Shown: positions 1 through 7,587 of the stretch, piece by piece
How the letters are laid out: the number at the start of each line of letters is the position of its first letter
How positions within the stretch are numbered: the stretch's first letter is position 1
From: Clostridia bacterium
Lineage (GTDB): Bacteria > Bacillota > Clostridia > Christensenellales > Aristaeellaceae
Length of the DNA stretch: 64,000 bases
NCBI GenBank assembly: GCA_017549335.1
Contig: JAFYVB010000010.1
Coordinates: 1 to 64,000, forward strand
Direction: 5' to 3'
Notes under the pieces: model-generated
What the model was told of the DNA's origin: nothing
Database searches by the model: none
What the model saw: the letters and a program-made list of their open reading frames with translations, nothing else
Translations under genes and position numbers: made by a program

Positions 1-1
1 A

Positions 2-229
2 ATTGAAGCAAAATATAGGGGGCATAAATATGCTGTTGAGGGATTGTTGTTGCTCTTAGATTACGCGTTTGATAAATTACATGCGGAAGCCGTTCATAAT
101 GATTTCGAAATTCATAGAGAAGCGGCACTACAGACACACTTATCCGCAGGGTTTAAGGAATATAAGCGAGAAAATGAAATAGTGGAACTTTTGATTACCC
201 AAGAGCAGTGGAAGAACTTGAAAAAATGA
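2..229 (+). CDS. GNAT-family N-acetyltransferase, C-terminal part (truncated by window start)
   Basis: The frame is open from base 2 and ends at a TGA at 227-229, so only about 75 C-terminal residues are present. The first residues (I-E-A-K-Y-R-G-H-K-Y-A) look like the acetyl-CoA loop of GNAT enzymes (R-x-x-G-x-A). The following D-Y-A-F-D..L-H-A-E-A and T-H-L-S-A-G-F segments fit the end of the fold. GNAT enzymes move an acetyl group from acetyl-CoA to an amine; the acceptor cannot be told here. The stretch is clearly AT-richer than the rest of the window, suggesting foreign origin. It has no operon partner in view. Confidence 0.7.
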   Translation: MEAKYRGHKYAVEGLLLLLDYAFDKLHAEAVHNDFEIHREAALQTHLSAGFKEYKRENEIVELLITQEQWKNLKK

Positions 230-411
230 TTTTCAATTTAGAGAAGTGCATCCGGTTCATACATATTGAACTTCGTTCAATTGTCATCCCTCGTTCTAAA
301 GAGTTCGGTCAATTCCAATTTGTCGAGTAGACAAAAATGAATTCCCCATCATTTTAGGAGGGCGCAATTATACGCACCGATTCGGTGCATTGCGTGGTAA
401 TGCAACATAAG

Positions 412-450
412 CAAACGAGCATCCGGTTATTTGCCGGATGCTCGTTTGTT
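412..450. terminator. Perfect 15-bp hairpin, probable bidirectional terminator
   Basis: The arms 412-426 and 434-448 are perfectly complementary around a 7-nt loop. The 5' arm starts with AAA and the 3' arm ends in TTTG, so it can act in both directions. It lies between the acetyltransferase end and the convergent tmRNA gene. The surrounding 230-505 holds no credible gene, only two small hairpins near 267 and 374-388. Confidence 0.7.
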
Positions 451-505
451 TATCGAAGGATACATTGTTCCTTAAGAATCCTCCCGCCCAAGGGTGGTTT
501 TTTTG

Positions 506-852
506 TGGTGGAGGCGAGGGGAATCGAACCCCTGTCCGAAGACCGAATTACGGCATTTTCTCCGAGCGCAGTACACATATTGAGTTTCCCTCATCGGAAC
601 GCCTGTGCACGGGCTTTCCATTTCGGTAGCTTCATAGTGCCGGCGCCGCCGCAAAGCTTAGGCGGGCCCGTTCCTCACATCAATGACGCTGCTTGCCAAA
701 GCCGTGAGCGCTTTGGGGCAACGCGCAGCCATTAGGCCGCGAAAGCGTAATTGTTATTGTCAGTTAATTTTAATTCCCCGTTTTAACGAGGTCAGGGGCC
801 TCGGCTCGCTTATATCGTCCTTCGCCATCCCCGTCGAAACCAGTACGCCCCC
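506..852 (-). ncRNA. ssrA: Transfer-messenger RNA (tmRNA)
   Basis: Read on the minus strand, the 5' end carries the conserved start GGGGGCGTACTGGTTTCGAC. The 3' end is a T-arm with GGTTCGATTCCC followed by an acceptor arm and an encoded CCA at 506-508. The two ends pair as a 7-bp acceptor stem with one G-U pair, which sets the 347-nt boundaries. The tag frame ends at a TAA (732-734) and reads D-N-N-N-Y-A-F-A-A, a typical proteolysis tag; the resume codon lies just before it and was not fixed. tmRNA rescues stalled ribosomes together with SmpB, encoded 3 nt upstream. Confidence 0.95.
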
Positions 853-855
853 ATG

Positions 856-1326
856 TTATTCCGCGCGCTGTTCGCGCACGGCACGGGCTGCTTCCAGCTT
901 GGCGTCACGTTCGGCAGCGGATGCACGCTTATCGTGCAAATGCTTACCGACGCACACACCCAGCTCCAGCTTGACGCGGCCGTCCTTGAGATACAGCTGC
1001 AGAGGGATCAGCGTGTAGCCTTTGCGCTGCACCAGCTGCGCCAGCTTGCGGATCTCCGCCTTATGCATCAAAAGCTTTTTGGGCCGCATGGGATCGGTAT
1101 TAAAGATATTGCCCTGCTCATAGGGGCTGATATGCATGCTCTCAACGAACAATTCGCCGTTTTTCACGTGCGCATAGCTCTCTTTGAGATTGACATGCCC
1201 CTGACGGATGGATTTTACCTCGGTGCCGTGCAGAGCAAGACCGCACTCGTAGGTTTCCTCCACAAAATAATCGTGGCGTGCGCGGCGGTTGCTCGCAATG
1301 GATTTGATACCCTTTTGTCTGGCCAT
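856..1326 (-). CDS. smpB: SsrA-binding protein SmpB
   Basis: SmpB binds the tRNA-like domain of tmRNA and brings it to stalled ribosomes in trans-translation. The 156-residue length is normal for the family. The core residues are present: N-R-R-A-R-H-D-Y near the N-terminus, G-T-E-V-K-S-I-R, and a basic C-terminal tail (residues about 130-156) that would enter the mRNA channel. The start at 1326 is chosen over a longer frame because AAGGAGC sits at the right distance and the longer frame would add about 29 unusual residues. The stop codon lies 3 nt from the mature 5' end of ssrA. Confidence 0.95.
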   Translation of the reverse strand: MARQKGIKSIASNRRARHDYFVEETYECGLALHGTEVKSIRQGHVNLKESYAHVKNGELFVESMHISPYEQGNIFNTDPMRPKKLLMHKAEIRKLAQLVQRKGYTLIPLQLYLKDGRVKLELGVCVGKHLHDKRASAAERDAKLEAARAVREQRAE

Positions 1327-1362
1327 ACGCGCAGCTCCTTTCATATTTTGCGGCGGAAAATT

Positions 1363-1391
1363 ATTATAGCATAATTCACGGATAATTGCAA
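1363..1391 (-). promoter_or_regulatory. SigA-type promoter of smpB-ssrA
   Basis: On the minus strand TTGCAA (1386-1391) and TATAAT (1363-1368) are separated by 17 bp, with a TG one base before the -10 (extended -10). It lies about 40 bp upstream of the smpB start. Confidence 0.85.
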
Positions 1392-1447
1392 ATACGGGGT
1401 TTGCATTCCGCAAAACCGGCTGATACTATGCGGGAGGTGAAAAAACT

Positions 1448-2185
1448 ATGCTGACCATCTTTTTCCGCGCCGTTATTCTTTACGGCATTTCCATCTGGGC
1501 CATCCGCATGATGGGCAAGCGGCAGATCGGCCAATTGCAGCCCTATGAGCTGGTGGCGGCGCTGCTGGTGGCAGATCTTGCCGCAGGCCCCATCGCCGGC
1601 AGCGAAACGCCGCTGCTGTACGGCATTATTCCCATTGCCGCGCTGATGCTCATGCATTCATTCATCAGCATTCTCGGGCTTAAGTTTCCCGCTTTCCGAA
1701 GATTTGTCAACGGCAGCTCCTGCATCCTGATCGAAAACGGCTGCATCCGCTACAAAGAATTATCCCGCGTATGCCTGACGGTATCCGATCTATTGGAGGA
1801 CATCCGCGAAAACGGCGTTTTGTCCATTTCCGACGTGCAGACAGCCGTGCTTGAAACCAACGGCACCCTCAGCGTATTCCCCCGCGCTTTGGCCCGCCCC
1901 CTGACGCCCAAGGATATGCAGCTGTCCCCCGAAGAAGAAACTCTTTCCGTCATTCTGATCGCAGACGGCAAGGTGAGGGATGACGCGCTGACACAGACAG
2001 GCATTTCCCTGCCAAGGCTGCGCAAGCAGCTGAATCAATGGCATTTCCGCGATGAAACGCAGGTGCTTTTATGCTGCTATGACACGCCCGACCGGATTTT
2101 CGTGCAGGGGTATGACGCTGCTGTGCAGCCTGTGCGGGCGCTGATCGGGGATACCTGCATCACCCTCCGGGGAGGTCAGAAATGA
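1448..2185 (+). CDS. DUF421 / YetF-family membrane protein
   Basis: The 245-residue protein has three hydrophobic helices in residues 1-80, then a soluble C-terminal part, the layout of the DUF421 (YetF/YcaP) family. The family signature region R-M-M-G-K-R-Q-I-G-Q-L is at residues 19-29. Function is not firmly known; in spore formers members are often made during sporulation and sit in membranes. The stop overlaps the next start (ATGA), so it is translationally coupled to the DUF4363 gene. A GGGAGGTG ribosome site precedes the ATG. Confidence 0.85.
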   Translation: MLTIFFRAVILYGISIWAIRMMGKRQIGQLQPYELVAALLVADLAAGPIAGSETPLLYGIIPIAALMLMHSFISILGLKFPAFRRFVNGSSCILIENGCIRYKELSRVCLTVSDLLEDIRENGVLSISDVQTAVLETNGTLSVFPRALARPLTPKDMQLSPEEETLSVILIADGKVRDDALTQTGISLPRLRKQLNQWHFRDETQVLLCCYDTPDRIFVQGYDAAVQPVRALIGDTCITLRGGQK

Positions 2186-2565
2186 AGCGACAGCTGATCC
2201 TTACGCTGTTTTTGCTGTTTTTCACCCTTTCTCTGGGGGTTCTTTGCGAAAACGGCAGCCGCCGCATTGCAAACCGGTTTCAAAGCGATATGCTCTCCGT
2301 CGCCCGGTCGTTGGCGGATGAAAACACAGATGCTGCCCTCAAATCGGCAGAAAATATCTATGCCGATTGGCAGGAAAAAAGCCGCCTTGTGCAGTTATGG
2401 GTCAATCATGCCGATATCGACCACGTCACCGAAAGCCTGCTGGATCTGCGCGCTGCGCTCATAGCAAAGGATTTTTCTTCCGCATTGAGCGCATACGCCC
2501 GCTGCGTGGAAAATTTCGGGCATTTACACCACCGGGATGCGTTTACATTGCGCAACCTTTTGTGA
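2182..2565 (+). CDS. DUF4363-family protein
   Basis: This 127-residue protein has one N-terminal transmembrane or signal segment (residues 5-22) followed by a helical domain rich in charged residues. I recognise it as DUF4363, which is commonly encoded directly after a DUF421 gene in Clostridia. The ATGA overlap with the upstream gene supports a shared function, probably a membrane complex on the outer face. The biochemical role is unknown. The promoter of pgsA lies inside its last codons. Confidence 0.75.
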   Translation: MKRQLILTLFLLFFTLSLGVLCENGSRRIANRFQSDMLSVARSLADENTDAALKSAENIYADWQEKSRLVQLWVNHADIDHVTESLLDLRAALIAKDFSSALSAYARCVENFGHLHHRDAFTLRNLL

Positions 2566-2571
2566 TATAAT
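2542..2571 (+). promoter_or_regulatory. SigA-type promoter of pgsA-metG-tatD
   Basis: TTTACA (2542-2547) and TATAAT (2566-2571) are 18 bp apart. The start of transcription would fall near 2578, which argues against a pgsA start codon at 2587 and for the one at 2629. Confidence 0.75.
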
Positions 2572-2628
2572 GTAAAATGTTTTGGTATGTCCATTATTTT
2601 CCCCATGCAAAAGGAGCACGCAAGGCAA

Positions 2629-3222
2629 ATGTCTTTCAAGAAATCCGAAATTTTCACCGTCCCGAACCTGCTGACCATCGTTCGTATGGCACTGATCCCC
2701 GTTTTCTGGGTTCTGATGATGGTGTACAATCTCAACGAATGGGCGCTGGCAGTTTTCGTAATCGCTTCTGCCACCGACGTGGTGGATGGCTTCATCGCCC
2801 GCCGGTTCAACCAGATCACAGACTTTGGCAAGCTGTTTGACCCCCTGGCCGATAAGCTGATGGTACTGTCCGTGCTGCTCACCCTGTGGCTGCGGGGCAT
2901 CATTTCGGGGCTGGCCGTTTCGCTGATGACCTTCAAGGAGCTTTTCATGATCTTCAGCAGCGCTTACCTTTATAAGCGCAACGTAGTGGTACACAGCCTG
3001 TTCGTGGGCAAGTTCGCCCAGTGCGCCGTATGCGCCGCCCTGTTCCTCAGCTTCTTTTCCGGCTCCTTTGAAGGCATGACCTTCCAGCCGCACACCGTGC
3101 TTTTGTGGATCGGCATCGGCGCTGCCTACACGGCGATGTTCTCCTATACCCATACCATGATCCGCCAGCTGAAAGGCGTTGAAACCACCTATTCCAACCG
3201 CACCGACAAAGCAGACAAATAA
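2629..3222 (+). CDS. pgsA: CDP-alcohol phosphatidyltransferase, probable phosphatidylglycerophosphate synthase
   Basis: The enzyme transfers a phosphatidyl group from CDP-diacylglycerol to an alcohol in the membrane; glycerol 3-phosphate is the likely acceptor. The full signature D-x2-D-G-x2-A-R-x8-G-x3-D-x3-D is present (D-V-V-D-G-F-I-A-R ... G-K-L-F-D-P-L-A-D), covering all metal-binding aspartates. There are about five further hydrophobic helices. The start at 2629 gives an N-terminus (F-T-V-P-N-L-L-T-I-V-R) like other PgsA proteins; in-frame ATGs at 2587 and 2605 are alternatives. It heads an operon with metG and tatD. Cardiolipin synthase activity is possible by homology alone. Confidence 0.85.
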   Translation: MSFKKSEIFTVPNLLTIVRMALIPVFWVLMMVYNLNEWALAVFVIASATDVVDGFIARRFNQITDFGKLFDPLADKLMVLSVLLTLWLRGIISGLAVSLMTFKELFMIFSSAYLYKRNVVVHSLFVGKFAQCAVCAALFLSFFSGSFEGMTFQPHTVLLWIGIGAAYTAMFSYTHTMIRQLKGVETTYSNRTDKADK

Positions 3223-3248
3223 GATTTTTATACAGGAGGGGCTCTACC

Positions 3249-5255
3249 ATGCCTGACAAGAAAACTTTCTACATCACCACGCCCATTTACTATCCCAGCG
3301 GCAACATGCACATCGGCCACACCTACACCACCGTGGCTGCCGACAGCATGACCCGTTTCAAGAAGATGACGGGCCATGACACCTATTTCCTCACCGGCAC
3401 CGACGAGCACGGTCAGAAGATCGAGCGCAAGGCCGAGGAAAAGGGCGTAACGCCCAAGCAGTATGTGGATGAGATCGTAGCCGAGACCAAAAAGCTGTGG
3501 AAGCTGATGGACATCCAGTACGATGATTTCATCCGCACCACCGATGAGCGCCATGAGAAGGTGGTACAGAAGATCTTCAAGAAGTTCTTCGATCAGGGCG
3601 ATATCTACAAGCATGAATACGAAGGCCAGTACTGCACCCCCTGCGAGTCCTTCTGGACCCCCACCCAGCTGAAGAACGGCTGCTGCCCCGACTGCGGCCG
3701 TCCCACCGAGATCGTGCGTGAGGAAAGCTATTTCTTCCGTATGAGCAAGTATCAGGATTGGCTCATCGACTACATCGAGACCCATCCCGATTTCATCCAG
3801 CCCGCCTCCCGCGCCAATGAAATGCTCAATAACTTCCTGCGTCCCGGTCTGCAGGATCTGTGCGTGAGCCGCACCTCCTTCAAGTGGGGCGTGCCCGTTG
3901 ATTTTGACCCCAAGCACGTAGTCTACGTATGGATCGACGCGCTCTCCAACTACATCACCGCCATGGGCTACATGAGCGATGACGAGACCCTCATGCAGAA
4001 GTACTGGCCTGCCGACGTACATCTGGTGGGTAAGGAGATCGTCCGCTTCCACACCATTTACTGGCCCATCATGCTCCATGCGCTGGGACTGCCCCTGCCC
4101 AAGCAGGTGTTCGGCCACGGCTGGCTGCTCTTTGGCGGCGACAAGATGAGCAAATCCAAGGGCAACATCGAATATCCCCAGCCCATCGTCGCCCGCTACG
4201 GCTCCGATGCTCTGCGCTATTACCTGATGCGCGAAATGCCCTTTGGCGCGGACGGCAACTACACCAACGAAGCCATGCTCACCCGCGTGAACGCCGACCT
4301 TGCCAACGACCTTGGCAATCTGGTCAGCCGCACGGTGGCCATGATCGAAAAGTACTTTGACGGCATCGTTCCCGCATGGAACGAAAACGCTGTGGATGAA
4401 GCGCTGGATCTGCCTCTGCGCGAGCATTGCGCCAACCTGCCCAAGCTGGTGGAAGAGCAGATGGACAAGCTCCAGTTCTCCCAGGCGCTGGTGGAGATCT
4501 GGAAGGTCATCGGCGAGTGCAACAAGTACATCGACGCCACGCAGCCCTGGGTACTGGGCAAGGATCCCGAAAAGAAGGATCGTCTGGGCAACGTCATGTT
4601 CATGCTGGCCGAATGCATCCGCTTTGTGGCCGTGCTGATCGCGCCTGTTATGCCCCGTACGCCCGAGCGCATTTTCAAGCAGCTGGGTCTCACCGATGAA
4701 ACCCTCATGGGCTGGGAAGGCCTGAAGGAATTCGGCCTGCTGCCCGCCGGCACCAAGGTGGAAAAGGGCGAAGCGCTCTTCCCCCGTCTGGACGTGAAGA
4801 AGGAACTGGAAGCCCTTGCCACCGAAAAGGCGCCTGCCGCTCCCGCTCCCGCCCCCGAAAAGAAGGAAGAAAAGAAGCCCGAAAAGAAAAAGGAAAAGAA
4901 GGTGGAGATCCCCGAAGGCTGCGTGTCCATCGATGAATTCTTCCGCTGCCAGCTGCGCGTAGCCAAGGTCATTTCCTGCGAACGCGTGCCCAAGTCCGAA
5001 AAGCTGCTCAAGTTCACTTTGGATCTGGGTACCGAACAGCGCACCATCCTTTCGGGCATCGCCAAGTACTACGAACCTGAATATCTCGTAGGCAAAAACC
5101 TGGTGATCATCGCCAACCTGCCTCCCCGCAAGATGATGGGCATGGAATCCAACGGCATGATCCTCTCCGCTGTGGAGACCCGCGAAGACGGCAGCGAATA
5201 CCTGCGCGTTCTCACCGTGGACGGCGACGTTGCCGCCGGTTCCGAGGTAGGCTGA
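3249..5255 (+). CDS. metG: Methionyl-tRNA synthetase with C-terminal tRNA-binding domain
   Basis: The enzyme charges initiator and elongator tRNA-Met with methionine. The HIGH-like motif (H-I-G-H) is at residues 21-24 and the signature K-M-S-K-S near residue 300. A zinc knuckle with four cysteines (C-T-P-C ... C-P-D-C) lies near residues 129-147. A Lys/Glu/Ala/Pro-rich linker (about 520-555) joins the catalytic and anticodon parts to an EMAP/Trbp111-type tRNA-binding domain at the C-terminus, which usually drives dimerisation. The length of 668 residues fits this two-part form. An AGGAGG ribosome site precedes the ATG; the gene follows pgsA by 26 nt and precedes tatD by 1 nt. Confidence 0.97.
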   Translation: MPDKKTFYITTPIYYPSGNMHIGHTYTTVAADSMTRFKKMTGHDTYFLTGTDEHGQKIERKAEEKGVTPKQYVDEIVAETKKLWKLMDIQYDDFIRTTDERHEKVVQKIFKKFFDQGDIYKHEYEGQYCTPCESFWTPTQLKNGCCPDCGRPTEIVREESYFFRMSKYQDWLIDYIETHPDFIQPASRANEMLNNFLRPGLQDLCVSRTSFKWGVPVDFDPKHVVYVWIDALSNYITAMGYMSDDETLMQKYWPADVHLVGKEIVRFHTIYWPIMLHALGLPLPKQVFGHGWLLFGGDKMSKSKGNIEYPQPIVARYGSDALRYYLMREMPFGADGNYTNEAMLTRVNADLANDLGNLVSRTVAMIEKYFDGIVPAWNENAVDEALDLPLREHCANLPKLVEEQMDKLQFSQALVEIWKVIGECNKYIDATQPWVLGKDPEKKDRLGNVMFMLAECIRFVAVLIAPVMPRTPERIFKQLGLTDETLMGWEGLKEFGLLPAGTKVEKGEALFPRLDVKKELEALATEKAPAAPAPAPEKKEEKKPEKKKEKKVEIPEGCVSIDEFFRCQLRVAKVISCERVPKSEKLLKFTLDLGTEQRTILSGIAKYYEPEYLVGKNLVIIANLPPRKMMGMESNGMILSAVETREDGSEYLRVLTVDGDVAAGSEVG

Positions 5256-5256
5256 G

Positions 5257-6033
5257 ATGGTGCTGTTTGACACCCACTGCCATCTGGATGACGAGCGGTT
5301 TGACGAAGACCGCGAGGAAGTGATCGCCCGCATGCAGGAAACCGGGGTGAATATCTGCACCACCGTGGGCAGCGATATCGCCACTTCCCGCCGCTGCCTG
5401 GCGCTGGCCGAAAAGTACCCCTTCATTTGGTTTGCCGCAGGCGTTCATCCCCATGAAGCCAAGGATGCCGCTGACGGGTATCTGAATGAAATCGACGAAA
5501 TGCTTTGCCATCCCAAATGCGCTGCGCTGGGTGAGATCGGTTTGGATTATTACTACGACCTCTCCCCCCGCGACGTGCAGAAGCGGGTGCTGGAAGAACA
5601 GATGGAGCTGGCGTATGACCGCCAAAAGCCTGTGATCTACCACGTGCGCGACGCCCACGGCGATATGCTGAGCGTGCTCAAGGCTCACAAGGATCGCCAG
5701 CCCAAGGGCGTTATCCATTGCTGCTCCGCCAGTGCGGAAGTGGTGCGGGAGTACCTGAAGCTGGGGCTGTACATTTCCTTTGCCGGTCCCGTGACCTTCA
5801 AAAACGCCGCCGGGCTTCTGGATGCTGCCAGGGCTGTTCCCAAGGATCGGCTGATGGTGGAGACCGACAGTCCCTATCTGGCTCCCGTGCCCATGCGGGG
5901 CAAAAGAAACGAGCCGGCCCATGTAAAGTATGTGATGCAAACGCTCTCCCGGCTGCATGAAGTCGATGAGGAAGAGATGGCTCACATCACAACGAAGAAC
6001 GGGCTCAGGTTCTTTGGCATCCCTTTGGTATAA
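5257..6033 (+). CDS. tatD: TatD-family metal-dependent hydrolase (DNase)
   Basis: The protein is a TIM-barrel metallohydrolase of the TatD family, which acts as a 3'-5' exonuclease or other phosphoesterase. Metal ligands are visible: H-C-H near residues 7-9, E in G-E-I-G-L-D-Y-Y, H in Y-H-V-R, H in I-H-C-C, and D in E-T-D-S-P-Y near residue 205. At 258 residues it has the normal length. It follows metG by one base, an arrangement common in Bacillota, and is the last gene before a strong terminator at 6043. Confidence 0.92.
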   Translation: MVLFDTHCHLDDERFDEDREEVIARMQETGVNICTTVGSDIATSRRCLALAEKYPFIWFAAGVHPHEAKDAADGYLNEIDEMLCHPKCAALGEIGLDYYYDLSPRDVQKRVLEEQMELAYDRQKPVIYHVRDAHGDMLSVLKAHKDRQPKGVIHCCSASAEVVREYLKLGLYISFAGPVTFKNAAGLLDAARAVPKDRLMVETDSPYLAPVPMRGKRNEPAHVKYVMQTLSRLHEVDEEEMAHITTKNGLRFFGIPLV

Positions 6034-6042
6034 AAATTGATC

Positions 6043-6080
6043 AAAACGCCTTCGGATTCTGCATCCGGAGGCGTTTTCTT
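6043..6080 (+). terminator. Terminator of the pgsA-metG-tatD operon
   Basis: AAAACGCC-TTCGGAT (6043-6057) pairs with ATCCGGAGGCGTTTT (6063-6077) with one wobble pair, and is followed by T-rich sequence. Part of it overlaps a possible SigE-type promoter for the next genes. Confidence 0.85.
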
Positions 6081-6089
6081 TCATATATT
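6061..6089 (+). promoter_or_regulatory. Possible SigE-type promoter for the small membrane gene and spoVM
   Basis: CATATATT (6082-6089) matches the SigE -10 consensus CATACAHT at seven of eight positions. GCATCCG (6061-6067), 14 bp upstream, matches the -35 consensus KMATATT at only four of seven. This is plausible but weak. Confidence 0.35.
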
Positions 6090-6111
6090 CCCCTACCGGG
6101 AGGTGGAAACC

Positions 6112-6303
6112 GTGTACTCATGCCCTCAAAATCCCCTGAAGACCGCCTGTTACCGCTCAGGAAGCCGGATATTTTTTCTGATCGGGATCGCACTGATTCT
6201 TCTGGGGCTGTTCCTGCTGATTTTCTGCGTTCCTTTGTGGTTTTATCTGGCGCTTCTGGGAATCGCCCTGGTGGTTCTTGGGCTGATCCTGCTGCGAAAA
6301 TAA
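6112..6303 (+). CDS. Small two-helix membrane protein
   Basis: The 63-residue product starts at a GTG behind GGGAGGTG. A longer in-frame ATG start at 6037 would run through the tatD terminator and is rejected. After a short polar head with two cysteines (residues 4 and 13) there are two hydrophobic segments (about 21-38 and 40-59) ending in L-L-R-K. I do not recognise the family. It lies 15 nt before spoVM and probably shares its transcript, so a sporulation role is an inference. Confidence 0.65.
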   Translation: MYSCPQNPLKTACYRSGSRIFFLIGIALILLGLFLLIFCVPLWFYLALLGIALVVLGLILLRK

Positions 6304-6318
6304 CAAGGAGGAAATAAA

Positions 6319-6408
6319 ATGGCCGTAAAAGTCGTATGCGTCAAGCTTCCGCGCCCGCTGCGGGGCATCTTCCGTCTTTTTTTAAGAAAAAATCAGAAAA
6401 ACCCTTGA
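6319..6408 (+). CDS. spoVM: Stage V sporulation protein M (SpoVM-like, 29 residues)
   Basis: This micro-ORF sits behind an excellent ribosome site (AAGGAGG, 8 nt before the ATG). It reads V-K-L-P-R-P-L-R-G-I-F-R-L-F-L in its core, matching the SpoVM pattern K-L-P-K-F-L-G-G-I-V-R-A-M-L: an amphipathic helix with conserved Leu-Pro, Arg and hydrophobic spacing. SpoVM is a 26-residue peptide that recognises the curved forespore membrane and anchors the SpoIVA coat base. Length, amphipathicity and a nearby sipL-like gene in a spore former support the call. The stop is followed at once by the rplJ promoter. Confidence 0.75.
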   Translation: MAVKVVCVKLPRPLRGIFRLFLRKNQKNP

Positions 6409-6433
6409 CATTTTTCTCAAAAACTGATAACAT
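6405..6433 (+). promoter_or_regulatory. SigA-type promoter of rplJ-rplL
   Basis: A perfect TTGACA (6405-6410) overlaps the spoVM stop codon. TAACAT (6428-6433) follows after 17 bp. Transcription would begin near 6440, exactly before the L10 leader. Confidence 0.7.
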
Positions 6434-6440
6434 TACTTGC

Positions 6441-6565
6441 GGCTCGAAAAGAGCCTGGTGCCACAGACAGCAGGTATGCGCAAGCAATTAAAGACGAAAG
6501 TCGCCCGCCGAGGTACAAGCGAGTATTGTTAACAATGCCCTTGTGCCATGCACAGGGGCTTTTTT
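6441..6565 (+). promoter_or_regulatory. Ribosomal protein L10 leader with terminator
   Basis: The leader of the rplJ operon shows the L10(L12) autoregulatory binding pattern: a first hairpin (6441-6455), then the conserved ACAGCAGG ... GACGAAAGTC ... CCGAGG elements. It ends in an intrinsic terminator with arms 6537-6545 and 6551-6559 and six Ts. In this family, excess L10-L7/L12 complex binds the leader and favours termination. The distance to the rplJ start (30 nt after the T run) fits attenuation. Confidence 0.85.
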
Positions 6566-6594
6566 CATTCTCAGCCGGACGGAAGGTGAAAAGA

Positions 6595-7101
6595 ATGAGC
6601 AAGAATCTTGAACTGAAGAAGGTCGTCGTTTCTGAGATCAGCGAAAAGCTGAAGAACGCGCAGAGCATGGTCGTCGTCAGCTACAAGGGCATCACCGTTG
6701 AGGAAGTGACCGAACTGCGTAACCAGTTCCGCGCTGCCGGCGTTGAATACTGCGTGCTGAAGAACACCCTGGTCCGCCGCGCTCTGGCCGAGCTGGAGAT
6801 CACCGGTCTGGACGAGCATCTGGAAGGCCCCAACGCTTTCGCGTTTGGTATGACCGATCCCGCCGCTCCCGCCAAGATCGTGTACGACTTCATCAACAAG
6901 ACCAAGAACGACGGTCGCATGACCGTTAAGGGCGGCCTGATGGGCACTGAGGTGCTGGACATCAACAAGGTCAAGGCCCTGAGCGAACTGCCCAGCAAGG
7001 AAGTTCTGCTGTCCCGTTTGGTCGGCAGCATCCAGGCTCCCGTTGCCAAGCTGGTCTACTTCCTCGAAGCGCTGCGCAAGCAGCAGGCCGGCGAAGAGTA
7101 A
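6595..7101 (+). CDS. rplJ: 50S ribosomal protein L10
   Basis: L10 anchors the L7/L12 stalk to 23S rRNA. The 168-residue protein has the typical N-terminus (K-x-x-V-V-S-E-I-S-E-K-L), the V-V-S-Y-K-G-I-T segment and the Y-x-V-L-K-N-T-L-V-R-R-A-L motif, and ends in the helical region that binds L7/L12 dimers. The start at 6595 follows GGAAGGTG; the upstream extension of the frame lies in the leader terminator and is not used. It is transcribed with rplL. Confidence 0.97.
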   Translation: MSKNLELKKVVVSEISEKLKNAQSMVVVSYKGITVEEVTELRNQFRAAGVEYCVLKNTLVRRALAELEITGLDEHLEGPNAFAFGMTDPAAPAKIVYDFINKTKNDGRMTVKGGLMGTEVLDINKVKALSELPSKEVLLSRLVGSIQAPVAKLVYFLEALRKQQAGEE

Positions 7102-7161
7102 TCGCCGCCTGATTCCCCACTATCCAATCATAAGAAAAGAAAATTGTAGGAGGTCATTGTC

Positions 7162-7536
7162 ATGACTCATGAAGAATTCATCAATGCCATCAAAGGCATG
7201 ACCGTTATCGAGCTCATGGACCTGGTTAAGGCCCTGGAAGCTGAATTCGGCGTTTCCGCCGCTGCCCCCGTTGCCGCTGCCGGCGCTGCTCCCGCTGCTG
7301 CCGCTGCTCCCGCTGAAGAGCAGACCGAGTTCGAGGTTGTTCTGGTTGACGCCGGCGCCGAGAAGATCAAGGTTATCAAGGTTGTTCGCGAAGTCGTTTC
7401 CGGCCTGGGCCTGAAGGAAGCCAAGGAATTCGTGGAAGCCGCTCCCAAGACCCTGAAGGAAGGCGTTTCCAAGGAAGACGCTCAGAAGATCGTCGAGCAG
7501 TTTGCCGCCGTTGGCGCCAAGTGCGAAATCAAGTAA
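7162..7536 (+). CDS. rplL: 50S ribosomal protein L7/L12
   Basis: This is the flexible stalk protein that recruits translational GTPases. Its N-terminal dimer domain (residues 1-35) is followed by an Ala/Pro/Gly hinge (about 36-52) and the conserved C-terminal domain with [10 protein letters not shown] and [10 protein letters not shown]. The length of 124 residues is normal. GTAGGAGG precedes the ATG. A strong terminator follows 17 nt after the stop. Confidence 0.98.
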   Translation: MTHEEFINAIKGMTVIELMDLVKALEAEFGVSAAAPVAAAGAAPAAAAAPAEEQTEFEVVLVDAGAEKIKVIKVVREVVSGLGLKEAKEFVEAAPKTLKEGVSKEDAQKIVEQFAAVGAKCEIK

Positions 7537-7553
7537 TTCACCTTCTGAATTAC

Positions 7554-7586
7554 AACAGCCTGTCCAATTTGGACAGGCTGTTTTTT
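7554..7586. terminator. Terminator between rplL and the convergent MerR gene
   Basis: A perfect 12-bp stem (7554-7565 with 7571-7582) is flanked by Ts on the plus side and As on the other. It can serve both rplL and the MerR gene that ends at 7588. Confidence 0.9.
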
Positions 7587-7587
7587 G

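Noticed and set aside
3228..5426. Very long minus-strand open frame opposite metG and tatD (732 codons)
   Set aside because: It is the mirror of GC-rich codon use in metG. No ribosome site or family motif is seen, and the plus-strand genes are certain.
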